DNA of 64,000 bases. It comes from DATKAS01 sp963733765. GTDB taxonomy: Bacteria; Actinomycetota; Acidimicrobiia; Acidimicrobiales; DATKAS01. The translations under genes were made by a program, and so were the position numbers. How positions within the stretch are numbered: the stretch's first letter is position 1; each line of letters opens with the position of its first letter. Positions 44,548 to 52,053 of the stretch are shown piece after piece. The notes below the pieces were generated by a model. It was given only the letters and a program-made list of their open reading frames with translations, was not told where the DNA came from and did no database searches. The stretch covers positions 310,001 through 374,000 of the forward strand of contig CAVTEI010000003.1 of the NCBI GenBank assembly GCA_963733765.1, given 5' to 3'.

Positions 44548-45486
44548 TTGCCCAAGGAACGTGTCGAACGGGACGAAGAGGACCTCGTTCGCCTGTACCT
44601 GACTGACATCGGGCAGTATCCGCTGCTCACGAAAGACGACGAAGTTCGTCTTGCCAAGGCCATCGAGGTCGGCAACGAAGCGGCGACTTCGCTCCTCGCC
44701 GCTGGCAAGGACGTCACCGCCGCCCGCAAGCGTGAGCTGCGACGCGCGGCCCGCGATGGTGAGGACGCCGAGCGCACGTTCGTGCAGTCGAACCTCCGGC
44801 TCGTGGTGTCGATCGCGAAGAAGTACCAGGCATCGGGTCTGCCGCTCCTCGATCTCATCCAAGAGGGCAACCTCGGCCTGATGCACGCCGTCGAGAAGTT
44901 CGATTGGCGCAAGGGATTCAAGTTCTCCACCTATGCCACGTGGTGGATCCGCCAGGCGATCACCCGCGGCATCGCGAACACCGGTCGCACGATCCGTCTG
45001 CCTGTGCATGCGGGCGACACCCTTGCTCGCCTGCAGAAGGCGCGAGCTCGGCTCGAGCTCAAGCTCGGTCGTCCGGCCACACTCGCCGAGCTGTCGGCCG
45101 AAGTCGAGATGCCCGAGGACAAGGTCACCGAGGCGCTGCGCTTCGCGGCCGAGCCACTGTCGCTGTCGGAGCCGTTGCGCGAAGACGGCGATGCCGAGCT
45201 CGGCGACGTCGTCGAGGACCGCTCCGCCGAGTCGCCCTTCGAGGTCGCCGCCACCGCGCTGCTGCCCGAGGAGATCGCCCGGCTGCTCGCCCCGCTGGAC
45301 GAGCGCGAGCGCGAGATCCTCAAGCTGCGGTTCGGCCTCGACCGCGGCGAGCCACGCACCCTCGAAGAGGTGGGCGAGCACTTCAACCTGACCCGCGAGC
45401 GCATCCGCCAGATCGAAGCGCGGGCGATGTCGAAGCTGCGCCACCCCTCGAGCGACACGGGCGCGCGCGACCTCCTCGCCGTCTGA
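44548..45486 (+). CDS. Group 2 sigma-70 RNA polymerase sigma factor
   Basis: A 312-residue sigma factor without region 1.1. Region 1.2 reads LVRLYLTDIGQYPLL, region 2 has FVQSNLRLVVSIAKKY and STYATWWIRQAI, region 3 has RLPVHAG, and region 4 ends EVGEHFNLTRERIRQIE. This is close to primary sigma factors (HrdB/SigB-type) and would recognise TTGACA/TAnnnT promoters. Start taken as TTG at 44548, with AGGAG 6 bases upstream; an upstream in-frame GTG at 44449 is possible. Its 110 bp of upstream sequence may hold a regulated promoter. Confidence 0.93.
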   Translation: MPKERVERDEEDLVRLYLTDIGQYPLLTKDDEVRLAKAIEVGNEAATSLLAAGKDVTAARKRELRRAARDGEDAERTFVQSNLRLVVSIAKKYQASGLPLLDLIQEGNLGLMHAVEKFDWRKGFKFSTYATWWIRQAITRGIANTGRTIRLPVHAGDTLARLQKARARLELKLGRPATLAELSAEVEMPEDKVTEALRFAAEPLSLSEPLREDGDAELGDVVEDRSAESPFEVAATALLPEEIARLLAPLDEREREILKLRFGLDRGEPRTLEEVGEHFNLTRERIRQIEARAMSKLRHPSSDTGARDLLAV

Positions 45487-45511
45487 GCGCTGACCGCGGG
45501 AGACTGCTCCC

Positions 45512-46885
45512 GTGGAGCCGGAGATCCGGTACGTCCGGACGAGCGACGGGGTCAACATCGCGTACTACGCGTTGGGGCAGGGCCTCACGCTGATCGTGGC
45601 GCCGCCGACACCCGGCGAGACCATAGAAGGCGAGTGGAACGTAACGGCGATGCGTTCGATCGCCGAGTTCGCATCCCGCGTTCTCCGTTACGTCCGCTAC
45701 GACCCGAGGGGCGTCGGGTCGTCAGACCCTCATGCCGGTGCCTTCACGATCGACGTCCTGCTGCGCGATCTCGAAGCCGTCGCGGACGCGCTCTCACCGG
45801 ACGAGCAGATCGCGATCTGGGGATCGGGGCGGTCGGGGCCGGTCGCGATCGCGTATGCGGCGCGCCATCCAGAGCGCATCGCGAAGCTCGTGCTGTGGTC
45901 CACCGGACCGGCCGGCGCCGACATGCACACCGACTCGTTCCGGCGCCTCGCTCGAGCTCGGGAGTGTGGACTGGGATCTCGCGATGGAGAGCGTCTCTCA
46001 AGCGGTCGCGAATTTCGACGATCCCAAGATCGCGCGCGAGTTCGCCGCGATGTTCCGCTCGCTCACGCCTAACGGTCGCGACACCTATTTGCGTTTCGAG
46101 ACGGACTTCCTCACGTGGGATGTCACGAGTCTGCTGCCCGCAGTGCAGTGCCCGACGCTCGTCATGCACCCGAGCGGGAGCCGAATCAATCCTGGTGACG
46201 AATGCGCGCCGGCTGGCCGCCGGGATACCGGGGGCACGGCTCCAACTCATTGACAGCAGCTCCTCATTCATCACCCACCCCGACGTGCTCCGGATCGCCG
46301 GCGAGTTCCTCCTCGGGCGGGAGACCGACTCAACCGCGCGGTCACAGCATGGTCGTTGTCTTGTTCGCGGACATCGTCAACTCGACGGGGCTGACGGAAG
46401 AGTGGGGCGACGCAGTCTTCCGGCAGCGGTCCGGCGAGCTCGATCGCACGCTGCGCGCCGTCATCGAACGCGCGAACGGACGAGTGGTGGAGGGCAAGAC
46501 CCTCGGCGACGGAGTGCTCGCGACGTTCCTCTCCGCCAACGACGCTCTCGCCGCGGCTCGGCAGTGCGCGACGCAGGCGACGACGCCGGTCTGCCGCTGC
46601 ATCTCGGCCTGCATGCCGGGCGACGTGATCCGCGAGTCGGGCAACGTGTTCGGCGGCACCGTGAACGTCGCTGCTCGCGTCTCCGCGCTCTCGGGCCCGG
46701 GCGAGGTGCTCGTGTCGCACACCGTGCGCGACCTCGCACGCACATCCTCGAACGTCACCTTCGAAGATCGCGGCGAGCATGAGCTCAAAGGCGTGAGTGA
46801 CGCGGTCCGGGTCTTCGCAGTGCGTGGCGGAGGTGGACGGGAATCGAACCCGCCGGACGGGGATCGCCCGTCCCAGCCGCTTTGA
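45512..46885 (+). CDS. Alpha/beta hydrolase-class III cyclase fusion (five frame breaks)
   Basis: About 456 residues when five breaks are repaired: insertions near 45948-45956, 46180-46192, 46335-46349 and 46618-46620 and one deletion near 46555-46561. The first half is a hydrolase-like domain (DGVNIAYYALGQG, YDPRGVGSS, then GSGRSGPVAIAYA where the nucleophile Ser would be), the second a cyclase domain (VVLFADIVNST, LGDGVLATF, GNVFGGTVNVAARV). Such fusions are common in actinobacteria; the hydrolase part is often a sensor. The last codons run antisense through the tRNA-Sec gene, and the TGA stop at 46883-46885 is the complement of its UCA anticodon. Five breaks leave real pseudogenisation possible. 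Confidence 0.75.
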
Positions 46886-46920
46886 AGGCGGTGGAGCCCA
46901 CCAGGTGCCCGGACACCTCC
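46825..46920 (-). tRNA. selC: tRNA-Sec (UCA)
   Basis: A 96-base tRNA including the encoded CCA. It has the T-loop GGGTTCGATTCCC, anticodon loop CTTCAAA with UCA at 46885-46883, a long variable arm (GGACGGG/CCCGTCC, 7 bp) and a 13-base 3' branch (T stem plus acceptor), the hallmarks of selenocysteine tRNA. Irregularities: base 8 opposes C instead of pairing, the D stem has a bulged A at 46906, and the outer anticodon-stem pair is A-C. The bulged A could be one more spurious inserted base; without it the length would equal that of E. coli selC. It serves selA/selB at 4-7 kb. Confidence 0.88.
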
Positions 46921-47002
46921 GCATCGCAAGATAGCCACCCAGAAAGAGCGGCTCGCGCGCACGGCTAACATCCGCCGCCGGACACAAGTCGAGGTGCATC
47001 GA

Positions 47003-47437
47003 ATGACCGACATGGAAGACACCGGAGCGATCGACTGGCTGCTGGTCGAGGCGCCCGGGAAGCAGATCAACGGCGAGATGGTCCCACCGCTGCTCGATCT
47101 CGTCGATCGCCGTCTGATCCGCATCCTCGATGTGCTGGTGCTGGTCAAGCGCGCGGACGACGACTTCGACGCTCTCACGACCTCGGACCTCGACCCCGAA
47201 CAAGTGGGTGACCTCGGCGCTCTGGCAGGTGCATCGTCGGGGCTTCTCTCGGACGACGACGCGGCGACTGCCGCTTCGGTGCTCGCACCCGGCAGCATCG
47301 GCCTGATGATCGTGTACGAGAACCTGTGGTCGCTCCCGTTCGCGACCGCCGCACGCAAGGCAGGCGGGCAGCTCGTCGCTCAGGGCCACATCCCGATCCC
47401 GGCGATCGTGGCGGCACTCGACGCTCTCGAAGACTGA
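47003..47437 (+). CDS. DUF6325 family protein
   Basis: A 144-residue cytosolic protein: TGAIDWLLVEAPGKQINGEMV, LLDLVDRRLIRILDVLVLVKR, and SIGLMIVYENLWSLPFATA match the DUF6325/DUF1269-like actinobacterial family. Function unknown. ATG at 47003 follows GAGGTG. It is 15 bases upstream of a SHOCT-domain protein, a frequent pairing in actinobacteria, so the two probably act together. Confidence 0.82.
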   Translation: MTDMEDTGAIDWLLVEAPGKQINGEMVPPLLDLVDRRLIRILDVLVLVKRADDDFDALTTSDLDPEQVGDLGALAGASSGLLSDDDAATAASVLAPGSIGLMIVYENLWSLPFATAARKAGGQLVAQGHIPIPAIVAALDALED

Positions 47438-47452
47438 CGAAAGGACCTTGCC

Positions 47453-47782
47453 ATGGGACTCATCGGTGGAATGGCACGCACGGCCGTAGTCGCGGGAACC
47501 GCGACTGCCGTCGGCAACCGCGTCTCGCGCCGTCAGGCGAATCGTTGGGCCGAGAAGGATCAGGCGGCTGCGTACAACGAGCAGCAGCAGTACGCGCAGC
47601 CGCAGTACGTCCAACCCCAACCGCAGTACGCGCCACCGCCGCCGCAGTACGCCGCGCCCGCTCCTGCGCCCGCCGCGGCTCCCGATCCGATCGCGCAGCT
47701 CAAGGAGCTCGCCGAGCTCAAGAACCAGGGCATCCTCACCGAAGCCGAGTTCGCGGCTCAGAAGGCGAAGCTCCTCGCGTAG
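47453..47782 (+). CDS. SHOCT-domain protein
   Basis: A 109-residue protein. An N-terminal glycine-rich segment (GLIGGMARTAVVAGTATAVGNRV) precedes a glutamine/proline/tyrosine-rich low-complexity linker (PQPQYAPPPPQYA) and a C-terminal SHOCT motif, IAQLKELAELKNQGILTEAE, about 30 residues long. SHOCT motifs mediate oligomerisation or membrane association in many bacterial proteins. RBS AAAGGACC lies before the ATG. It is in an operon with the DUF6325 gene. Confidence 0.85.
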   Translation: MGLIGGMARTAVVAGTATAVGNRVSRRQANRWAEKDQAAAYNEQQQYAQPQYVQPQPQYAPPPPQYAAPAPAPAAAPDPIAQLKELAELKNQGILTEAEFAAQKAKLLA

Positions 47783-47811
47783 GAGGTCTACCCATTCCGT
47801 TCGGGAGGGGT

Positions 47812-47817
47812 TAGGGT
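47812..47817 (+). promoter_or_regulatory. -10 box (TAGGGT), leaderless type
   Basis: TAGGGT lies seven bases before the ATG of the 24-residue peptide at 47825. Confidence 0.45.
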
Positions 47818-47824
47818 CACGGCC

Positions 47825-47899
47825 ATGAAGAAGCTCCTCGTGCTCCTCGTGCTGGTCGGCCTCGTCGCCATCGCTGCGAAGAAGGTGCGCACCGTCTGA
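47825..47899 (+). CDS. 24-residue single-pass membrane micropeptide
   Basis: MKKLLVLLVLVGLVAIAAKK followed by VRTV is a two-lysine start, one hydrophobic helix and a basic end. It resembles the N-terminal half of the DLW-39 family of tiny actinobacterial membrane proteins but lacks the DLW part. A good -10 box with leaderless spacing supports expression. Short length makes the call uncertain. Confidence 0.5.
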   Translation: MKKLLVLLVLVGLVAIAAKKVRTV

Positions 47900-47993
47900 C
47901 GGTGATGCCCGGCGCTCGCTTGCGCCTTTAGAGCATCTCGTGTAGTTTCACGCAACTCCCCTCGTGTCGCTGCTTCGCGCCCGAGGAGTTGTC

Positions 47994-48641
47994 GTGCTCA
48001 TCGCTTGCTGGTCCGCCAAAGGCGGCAGCGGAACCACCGTGGTGGCCGCTGCGCTGGCGCTGTCCTTTGCTCGATCGCCCAGCGGGGCCGTCCTTGCTGA
48101 TCTCGCCGGCGACGCCGCGTGCGTCCTCGGTCTGCCCGAGCCCGAGGGTCCCGGGCTGCACGATTGGCTCGGCGCCGGTGACGATGTGCCGGCCGACGCG
48201 CTGTCGAGGCTGGCGGTGCCCGCTGCACCCGGTCTGGTGCTCCTTCCGCGTGGCACCGCGACCGTCGACGCGCCGGCCCGCGCGGATGTGCTCGCCTCGC
48301 TGCTCCTCACCGAGCCGCGCACGGTCGTCGCCGACTGCGGCGTGCTCGCTACGGGCGCAGCACGGGCTGTGGCCGCGGCGGCGTCGGCCTCTCTGCTGGT
48401 GGTGCGGCCCTGCTATGTGGCGCTCCGGCGCGCGCTGGCCGCGCCGCTCCGCCCGAGCGGGGTCGTGTTGGTGAGCGAGCCGGGGCGAGCGCTCGGGCGT
48501 CGCGATGTCGAGGACGTGCTCGGCGTTCCTGTGCGCGCGGAGATCGACGTCGAGCCCGCAGTCGCCCGCGCCGTCGACGCCGGGCTGCTCTCGAGCCGTC
48601 TCCCGCGCTCGCTCGAACGCGCCCTTCGGAACGCGGCGTGA
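47994..48641 (+). CDS. CpaE-like MinD-type ATPase of the Tad locus
   Basis: A 215-residue P-loop protein starting CWSAKGGSGTTVVAAALALS, a deviant Walker A (KGGSGTT) of the MinD/CpaE type. It lacks the receiver-like N-terminal domain of full CpaE. CpaE/TadZ proteins place the pilus machine in the cell. GTG at 47994 follows GAGGAG. The stop overlaps the TadA-like gene by GTGA; this gene opens a six-gene run of overlaps (47994-52053). Confidence 0.82.
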   Translation: MLIACWSAKGGSGTTVVAAALALSFARSPSGAVLADLAGDAACVLGLPEPEGPGLHDWLGAGDDVPADALSRLAVPAAPGLVLLPRGTATVDAPARADVLASLLLTEPRTVVADCGVLATGAARAVAAAASASLLVVRPCYVALRRALAAPLRPSGVVLVSEPGRALGRRDVEDVLGVPVRAEIDVEPAVARAVDAGLLSSRLPRSLERALRNAA

Positions 48642-49771
48642 CGGCCGTGGAATCGAGCGGAAGCGATCTCGAGTCGCGTGTCCACCGTCAGCTGCTGGCG
48701 GGCGCGCAAGCCGGCGAGAGCGCACCCTCTCGCGCCGCGATCGTCGAGCTCGTCCGGCGCGAGGCGCCGCTCATCGGAGGACGCGAGCTCGAGTCCACGG
48801 TCCGCCACATCTCGGCGAGAGTCGGCGGCCTCGGGCCGCTCGACGCACTGCTCGCCGACCCCACGATCACCGAGGTGATGGTCAACGCCGGTGCGGGCGT
48901 CTGGATCGAACGCGAAGGACGGCTCGAGCGCACACCGCTCGCGCTCGACGCTGCGACGGTGTCGCACCTCATCGAACGCGTGGTCTCGCCCTTGGGGCTG
49001 CGCGTCGATCGGTCGAGTCCGGTCGTCGACGCGCGGCTCCCTGATGGCTCGCGGGTGAACGCGGTTGTGCCTCCCGTCGCGATCGACGGTCCCTGCCTCA
49101 CGATCCGTCGGTTCGGCGCCCGCACGCTCGCGCTCGAGGAGTTCTGCAGCGCACCGGTTGCGGCGTTGCTCCGCGAGGCAGTCGTCGCCCGCCTCAACAT
49201 CCTCGTGAGCGGCGGCACAGGCAGCGGCAAGACGACGTTGCTCAACAGCTTGTCCTCCTGCCTCGGGCCTCACGAGCGCATCGTCACCGTCGAGGACGCG
49301 GCGGAGCTGCGTCTTCCCGGCGAGCACGTCGTGCGCCTCGAGGCGCGGCCCGCCTCGGCTGAAGGAGTCGGTGTCGTGACCATCCGAGATCTCGTGCGCA
49401 ACGCGCTCCGCATGCGTCCCGATCGCATCGTGGTCGGCGAGGTGCGGGGCGCCGAGGCGCTCGACATGTTGCAGGCCATGAACACAGGTCACGAGGGGTC
49501 ACTGTCCACGTGCCACGCGAACAGTCCCGCCGACGCGCTGCGCCGAGTCGAGACGATGGTGCTGCTCGGTGATGTGCAGCTCCCGCTCGATGCCGTCCGC
49601 GATCAGGTGCACGCCTCCATCGATCTCGTGGTGCACGTTGCGCGTCAAGCCGATGGCAGCCGGCGCATCGTCGCCGTTGCCGAGGTCGGCGACCCTCACG
49701 ACGCGAGTCGCATCGAGCTCCTCGCGGACGGTGTGCGCGTCCATGCGGCTCCAAGGCGGCAGCGCCGATGA
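48638..49771 (+). CDS. tadA: Tad secretion ATPase (TadA/CpaF)
   Basis: A 377-residue type II/IV secretion ATPase that powers Flp pilus assembly. The N-terminal domain (1-120) is followed by the RecA-like core with Walker A GGTGSGKTTLLNSL (near 190), Asp box TVEDAAELRL, and the Walker B/His box region RIVVGEVRGAEALDMLQAMN, then GHEGSLSTCHANS. Length fits the family. It forms a hexamer at the inner face of the membrane with TadB/TadC. Overlaps both neighbours. Confidence 0.95.
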   Translation: MTAVESSGSDLESRVHRQLLAGAQAGESAPSRAAIVELVRREAPLIGGRELESTVRHISARVGGLGPLDALLADPTITEVMVNAGAGVWIEREGRLERTPLALDAATVSHLIERVVSPLGLRVDRSSPVVDARLPDGSRVNAVVPPVAIDGPCLTIRRFGARTLALEEFCSAPVAALLREAVVARLNILVSGGTGSGKTTLLNSLSSCLGPHERIVTVEDAAELRLPGEHVVRLEARPASAEGVGVVTIRDLVRNALRMRPDRIVVGEVRGAEALDMLQAMNTGHEGSLSTCHANSPADALRRVETMVLLGDVQLPLDAVRDQVHASIDLVVHVARQADGSRRIVAVAEVGDPHDASRIELLADGVRVHAAPRRQRR

Positions 49772-50661
49772 ACGCACCAGCGGGACTCGCCGCAGCCGGG
49801 CTTGTAGTCGGCGTCGCCAGCTGCGCAGCGCGTGCGCTGCGGACCACGCGGCAGTGGCGGGTGCGCGACCGGGTCGCGGCGCGGCCGGCACCCGCCGGCG
49901 CGAAGCGGCCCCGCCTCCGAGCTCCGAGCACGGTGCGCGCACGAATCGCCCAGAGCGGCGTTGCGCTCGACCCCGACGCAGCGTGGGTCGTCTGGGCGGC
50001 CGGTTCGGTGCTCATCGTCGGCGCTATCGGTCTGGTCGTCGGTGCCGGAGCCGCGGTGCTCGCCGCGGTGGTGATCACTGCAGGACCAGTCGTGGCGATC
50101 GCGGTGGCCACCCGCCGGCGCCGCCAGCACGTAGGCACGACGCTGCCGGGGGCACTCGACGAGCTGGCTCGATCACTGCGCTCGGGCGCGTCGCTCACTC
50201 AGGCGATCCAAGACGCGGGGGCGGCCACCCCCGGCCCACTGGGCGACGACCTCACCCACATCGCCGCGGCACACCAGGCGGGCATGCCGCTCGACGAGGC
50301 CCTTCTCGCCTGGCCGCGCCTCCGACCGGTGCCCGGCGTGCGGCTCGCGTCGGCCGCGCTCGTGCTCGGCCTCGGCGCCGGCGGCACCCACGCCCGCGCG
50401 GTCGACGGCGTCGCCGCGACGTTGCGGGAGCACCTCGCCGTCGCATCCGAGGTGCGAGCGCAGGCGTCCCAGGCGCAGGCGTCAGCACTGGTGATCGGCC
50501 TGGCACCGCTTGGCTTCACCGCGCTCGCCTGTCTCGCCGATCCTCGCACCGCCACCTTCCTCTTTCAGACGACCGCGGGCTTGGCGTGTGTGGCCATCGG
50601 CTTGGCACTCGACGCCGTGGGTGCGGTGTGGATGGCCCGCATCACACGGGTCGAGCGATGA
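49768..50661 (+). CDS. tadB: TadB-like inner-membrane platform protein
   Basis: A 297-residue T2SF-domain protein. Membrane helices occur near the N-terminus (LAAAGLVVGVASCAA), at about 70-110 (WVVWAAGSVLIVGAIGLVV) and at the C-terminus (250-290). The cytosolic T2SF part includes LPGALDELARSLRSGASLTQ and GMPLDEALLAW. ATGA overlaps with both the tadA-like and tadC-like genes. Together with TadC it forms the platform moved by the ATPase. Confidence 0.9.
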   Translation: MNAPAGLAAAGLVVGVASCAARALRTTRQWRVRDRVAARPAPAGAKRPRLRAPSTVRARIAQSGVALDPDAAWVVWAAGSVLIVGAIGLVVGAGAAVLAAVVITAGPVVAIAVATRRRRQHVGTTLPGALDELARSLRSGASLTQAIQDAGAATPGPLGDDLTHIAAAHQAGMPLDEALLAWPRLRPVPGVRLASAALVLGLGAGGTHARAVDGVAATLREHLAVASEVRAQASQAQASALVIGLAPLGFTALACLADPRTATFLFQTTAGLACVAIGLALDAVGAVWMARITRVER

Positions 50662-51440
50662 GCACATGGCTGCTCGGCATCCTCTGGGCCGGAGTCGTCG
50701 CCGCGCCCGCGTGGACGGTCCGTCCCACGCCGGCGCGCGCCAGGGCGCTGGCACCCGCGGCAACCGGGCAGCGACGGGAGCGCACGCGCTCGGTGTCCAT
50801 GAGCAGCATCGGCCGGTCGGTGCGGGCGCGGCTCGGGCGTCGTCCGGATCCGGATGCCGATCGGCACCTCGCGTGGGCGCTGCTCGTGGCGCTCGTCGTG
50901 CTGCCACTGTCGCCGCTGCTCGCGCCCGTTGGTGCCGCGGCAGCGTGGGCCGCGGGCGTGTGGCGTGCTCGCCAGCGGCGGCGCGCTCACGCGGACCTTG
51001 TTCGGCGCGGCCTGCCCGAAGTGGTGGACCTCTTCGTCGTGGCGATCGGTGCCGGGCTCACCGTTCCCCTCGCGCTCCGAGCGGTGGGGCCCGTGGCACC
51101 GGCTCCCTTCGGAGAGGCGATCGAGGGCACGCTCGCGCAAGTCGACATGGGCCTGCGCACTGCCGACGCGCTCGAGTCGTTTCCGTCGCGGCTGGGCGAA
51201 GCCGTCCGCCCGCTGTCGGCCGCGTTGATGGCCTCCGAGCGCTATGGGGTGCCTCTCGCCGCGTCGCTCGAACGCTTGGCCGACGAGGTTCGTCGCGAGC
51301 GTCGCCGCCACGCCGAGGCCGCGGCCCGACGCGTCCCCGTCAAGCTCCTCTTCCCCCTCGTGTTCTGCAGCCTGCCTGCCCTCGCCTTGCTCAGCGTCGC
51401 ACCGCTGATCGCCGGCGCGCTGCGGGCACTGCGCATGTGA
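50658..51440 (+). CDS. tadC: TadC-like inner-membrane platform protein
   Basis: A 260-residue T2SF-domain protein, partner of the preceding gene. It has an N-terminal helix, a helix pair around 70-105 (WALLVALVVLPLSPLLAPVG), the T2SF core (RRGLPEVVDLFVVAIGAGLTVPLA and SERYGVPLAASLERLADE) and a C-terminal helix (LLFPLVFCSLPALALLSVAP). Fourteen bases separate its stop from the pilin ATG. Confidence 0.9.
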   Translation: MSTWLLGILWAGVVAAPAWTVRPTPARARALAPAATGQRRERTRSVSMSSIGRSVRARLGRRPDPDADRHLAWALLVALVVLPLSPLLAPVGAAAAWAAGVWRARQRRRAHADLVRRGLPEVVDLFVVAIGAGLTVPLALRAVGPVAPAPFGEAIEGTLAQVDMGLRTADALESFPSRLGEAVRPLSAALMASERYGVPLAASLERLADEVRRERRRHAEAAARRVPVKLLFPLVFCSLPALALLSVAPLIAGALRALRM

Positions 51441-51454
51441 CGAACGGAGAAGAG

Positions 51455-51676
51455 ATGCAACGACCCACTACGACCATGCAACGCGTCGGGAGCCAACTCG
51501 TGGCCCGGCGGTTCGGCGACAGCGGCCAAGCGACGGCCGAGTACGCGCTCGTGCTGTTGGGCGCGGCCGCGATCGCCCTCCTCATCGGCATCTGGGCGAC
51601 GTCGGGAGGCGGCGCGGGCAAGGTCGGCGATCTGCTCGACGCCGTGTTCTCGTCGATCAAGAAGAACATCTCGTGA
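51455..51676 (+). CDS. Flp-type pilin
   Basis: A 73-residue prepilin. A basic leader of about 24 residues ends in DSGQ, then ATAEYALVLLGAAAIALLIG, the Flp pattern with conserved Glu-Tyr at positions +4/+5-like after cleavage. The short C-terminus (AVFSSIKKNIS) forms the pilus surface. RBS GGAGAAGAG precedes the ATG. It is probably the main Tad pilus subunit. The stop overlaps the next gene (GTGA). Confidence 0.9.
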   Translation: MQRPTTTMQRVGSQLVARRFGDSGQATAEYALVLLGAAAIALLIGIWATSGGGAGKVGDLLDAVFSSIKKNIS

Positions 51677-52053
51677 GGTCCCGGGACGACGGGGGCCAGG
51701 CGACAGTCGAGCTGGCCCTCGTCCTTCCGGTCGTCGTGTTGCTGCTGCTGCTCCTCGTGCAGGTGGGCGTGCTCGTGCGCGACCAGGTGCTCGTCATCCA
51801 CGCGGCGCGCGAGGGAGCGCGGGCGGCCGCCGTCGCGGGTGCCGACGCCGATGTCGCCGAGCACGCTGCGCTCGCCGCCGCCGGTTTGCCGCTGCGAACG
51901 ACCGACGTGATCACGACTCCACCGACGACGAAGCACCACTTCGTCCGGGTGCAGGTCCACTACACCGACCCGACCGACGTGCCGGTCATTGGCCGGCTCC
52001 TCGGTGACGTGGAGCTCTGGGGATCGGTTTCGATGCGACTCGAGCCCGAGTGA
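51673..52053 (+). CDS. TadE-like minor pilin
   Basis: A 126-residue TadE-family pseudopilin. It begins RSRDDGGQATVELALVLPV, the TadE-type signal with Glu at +5, then a helix, and a short beta-rich extracellular part. TadE/TadF proteins prime or cap Flp pili. It is the last gene of the Tad run and ends next to the convergent helicase stop. No prepilin peptidase (TadV) gene is visible here, so it must lie elsewhere. Confidence 0.9.
   Translation: MRSRDDGGQATVELALVLPVVVLLLLLLVQVGVLVRDQVLVIHAAREGARAAAVAGADADVAEHAALAAAGLPLRTTDVITTPPTTKHHFVRVQVHYTDPTDVPVIGRLLGDVELWGSVSMRLEPE

Noticed and set aside
1..46885. Programmed +1 frameshifting as the cause of the interrupted genes
   Set aside because: The sites share no common slippery motif and affect unrelated housekeeping genes; sequence error explains the pattern more simply.
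47994..52053. Conjugative type IV secretion system
   Set aside because: The ATPase, T2SF proteins, Flp pilin and TadE match a Tad pilus; no relaxase or coupling protein is present.
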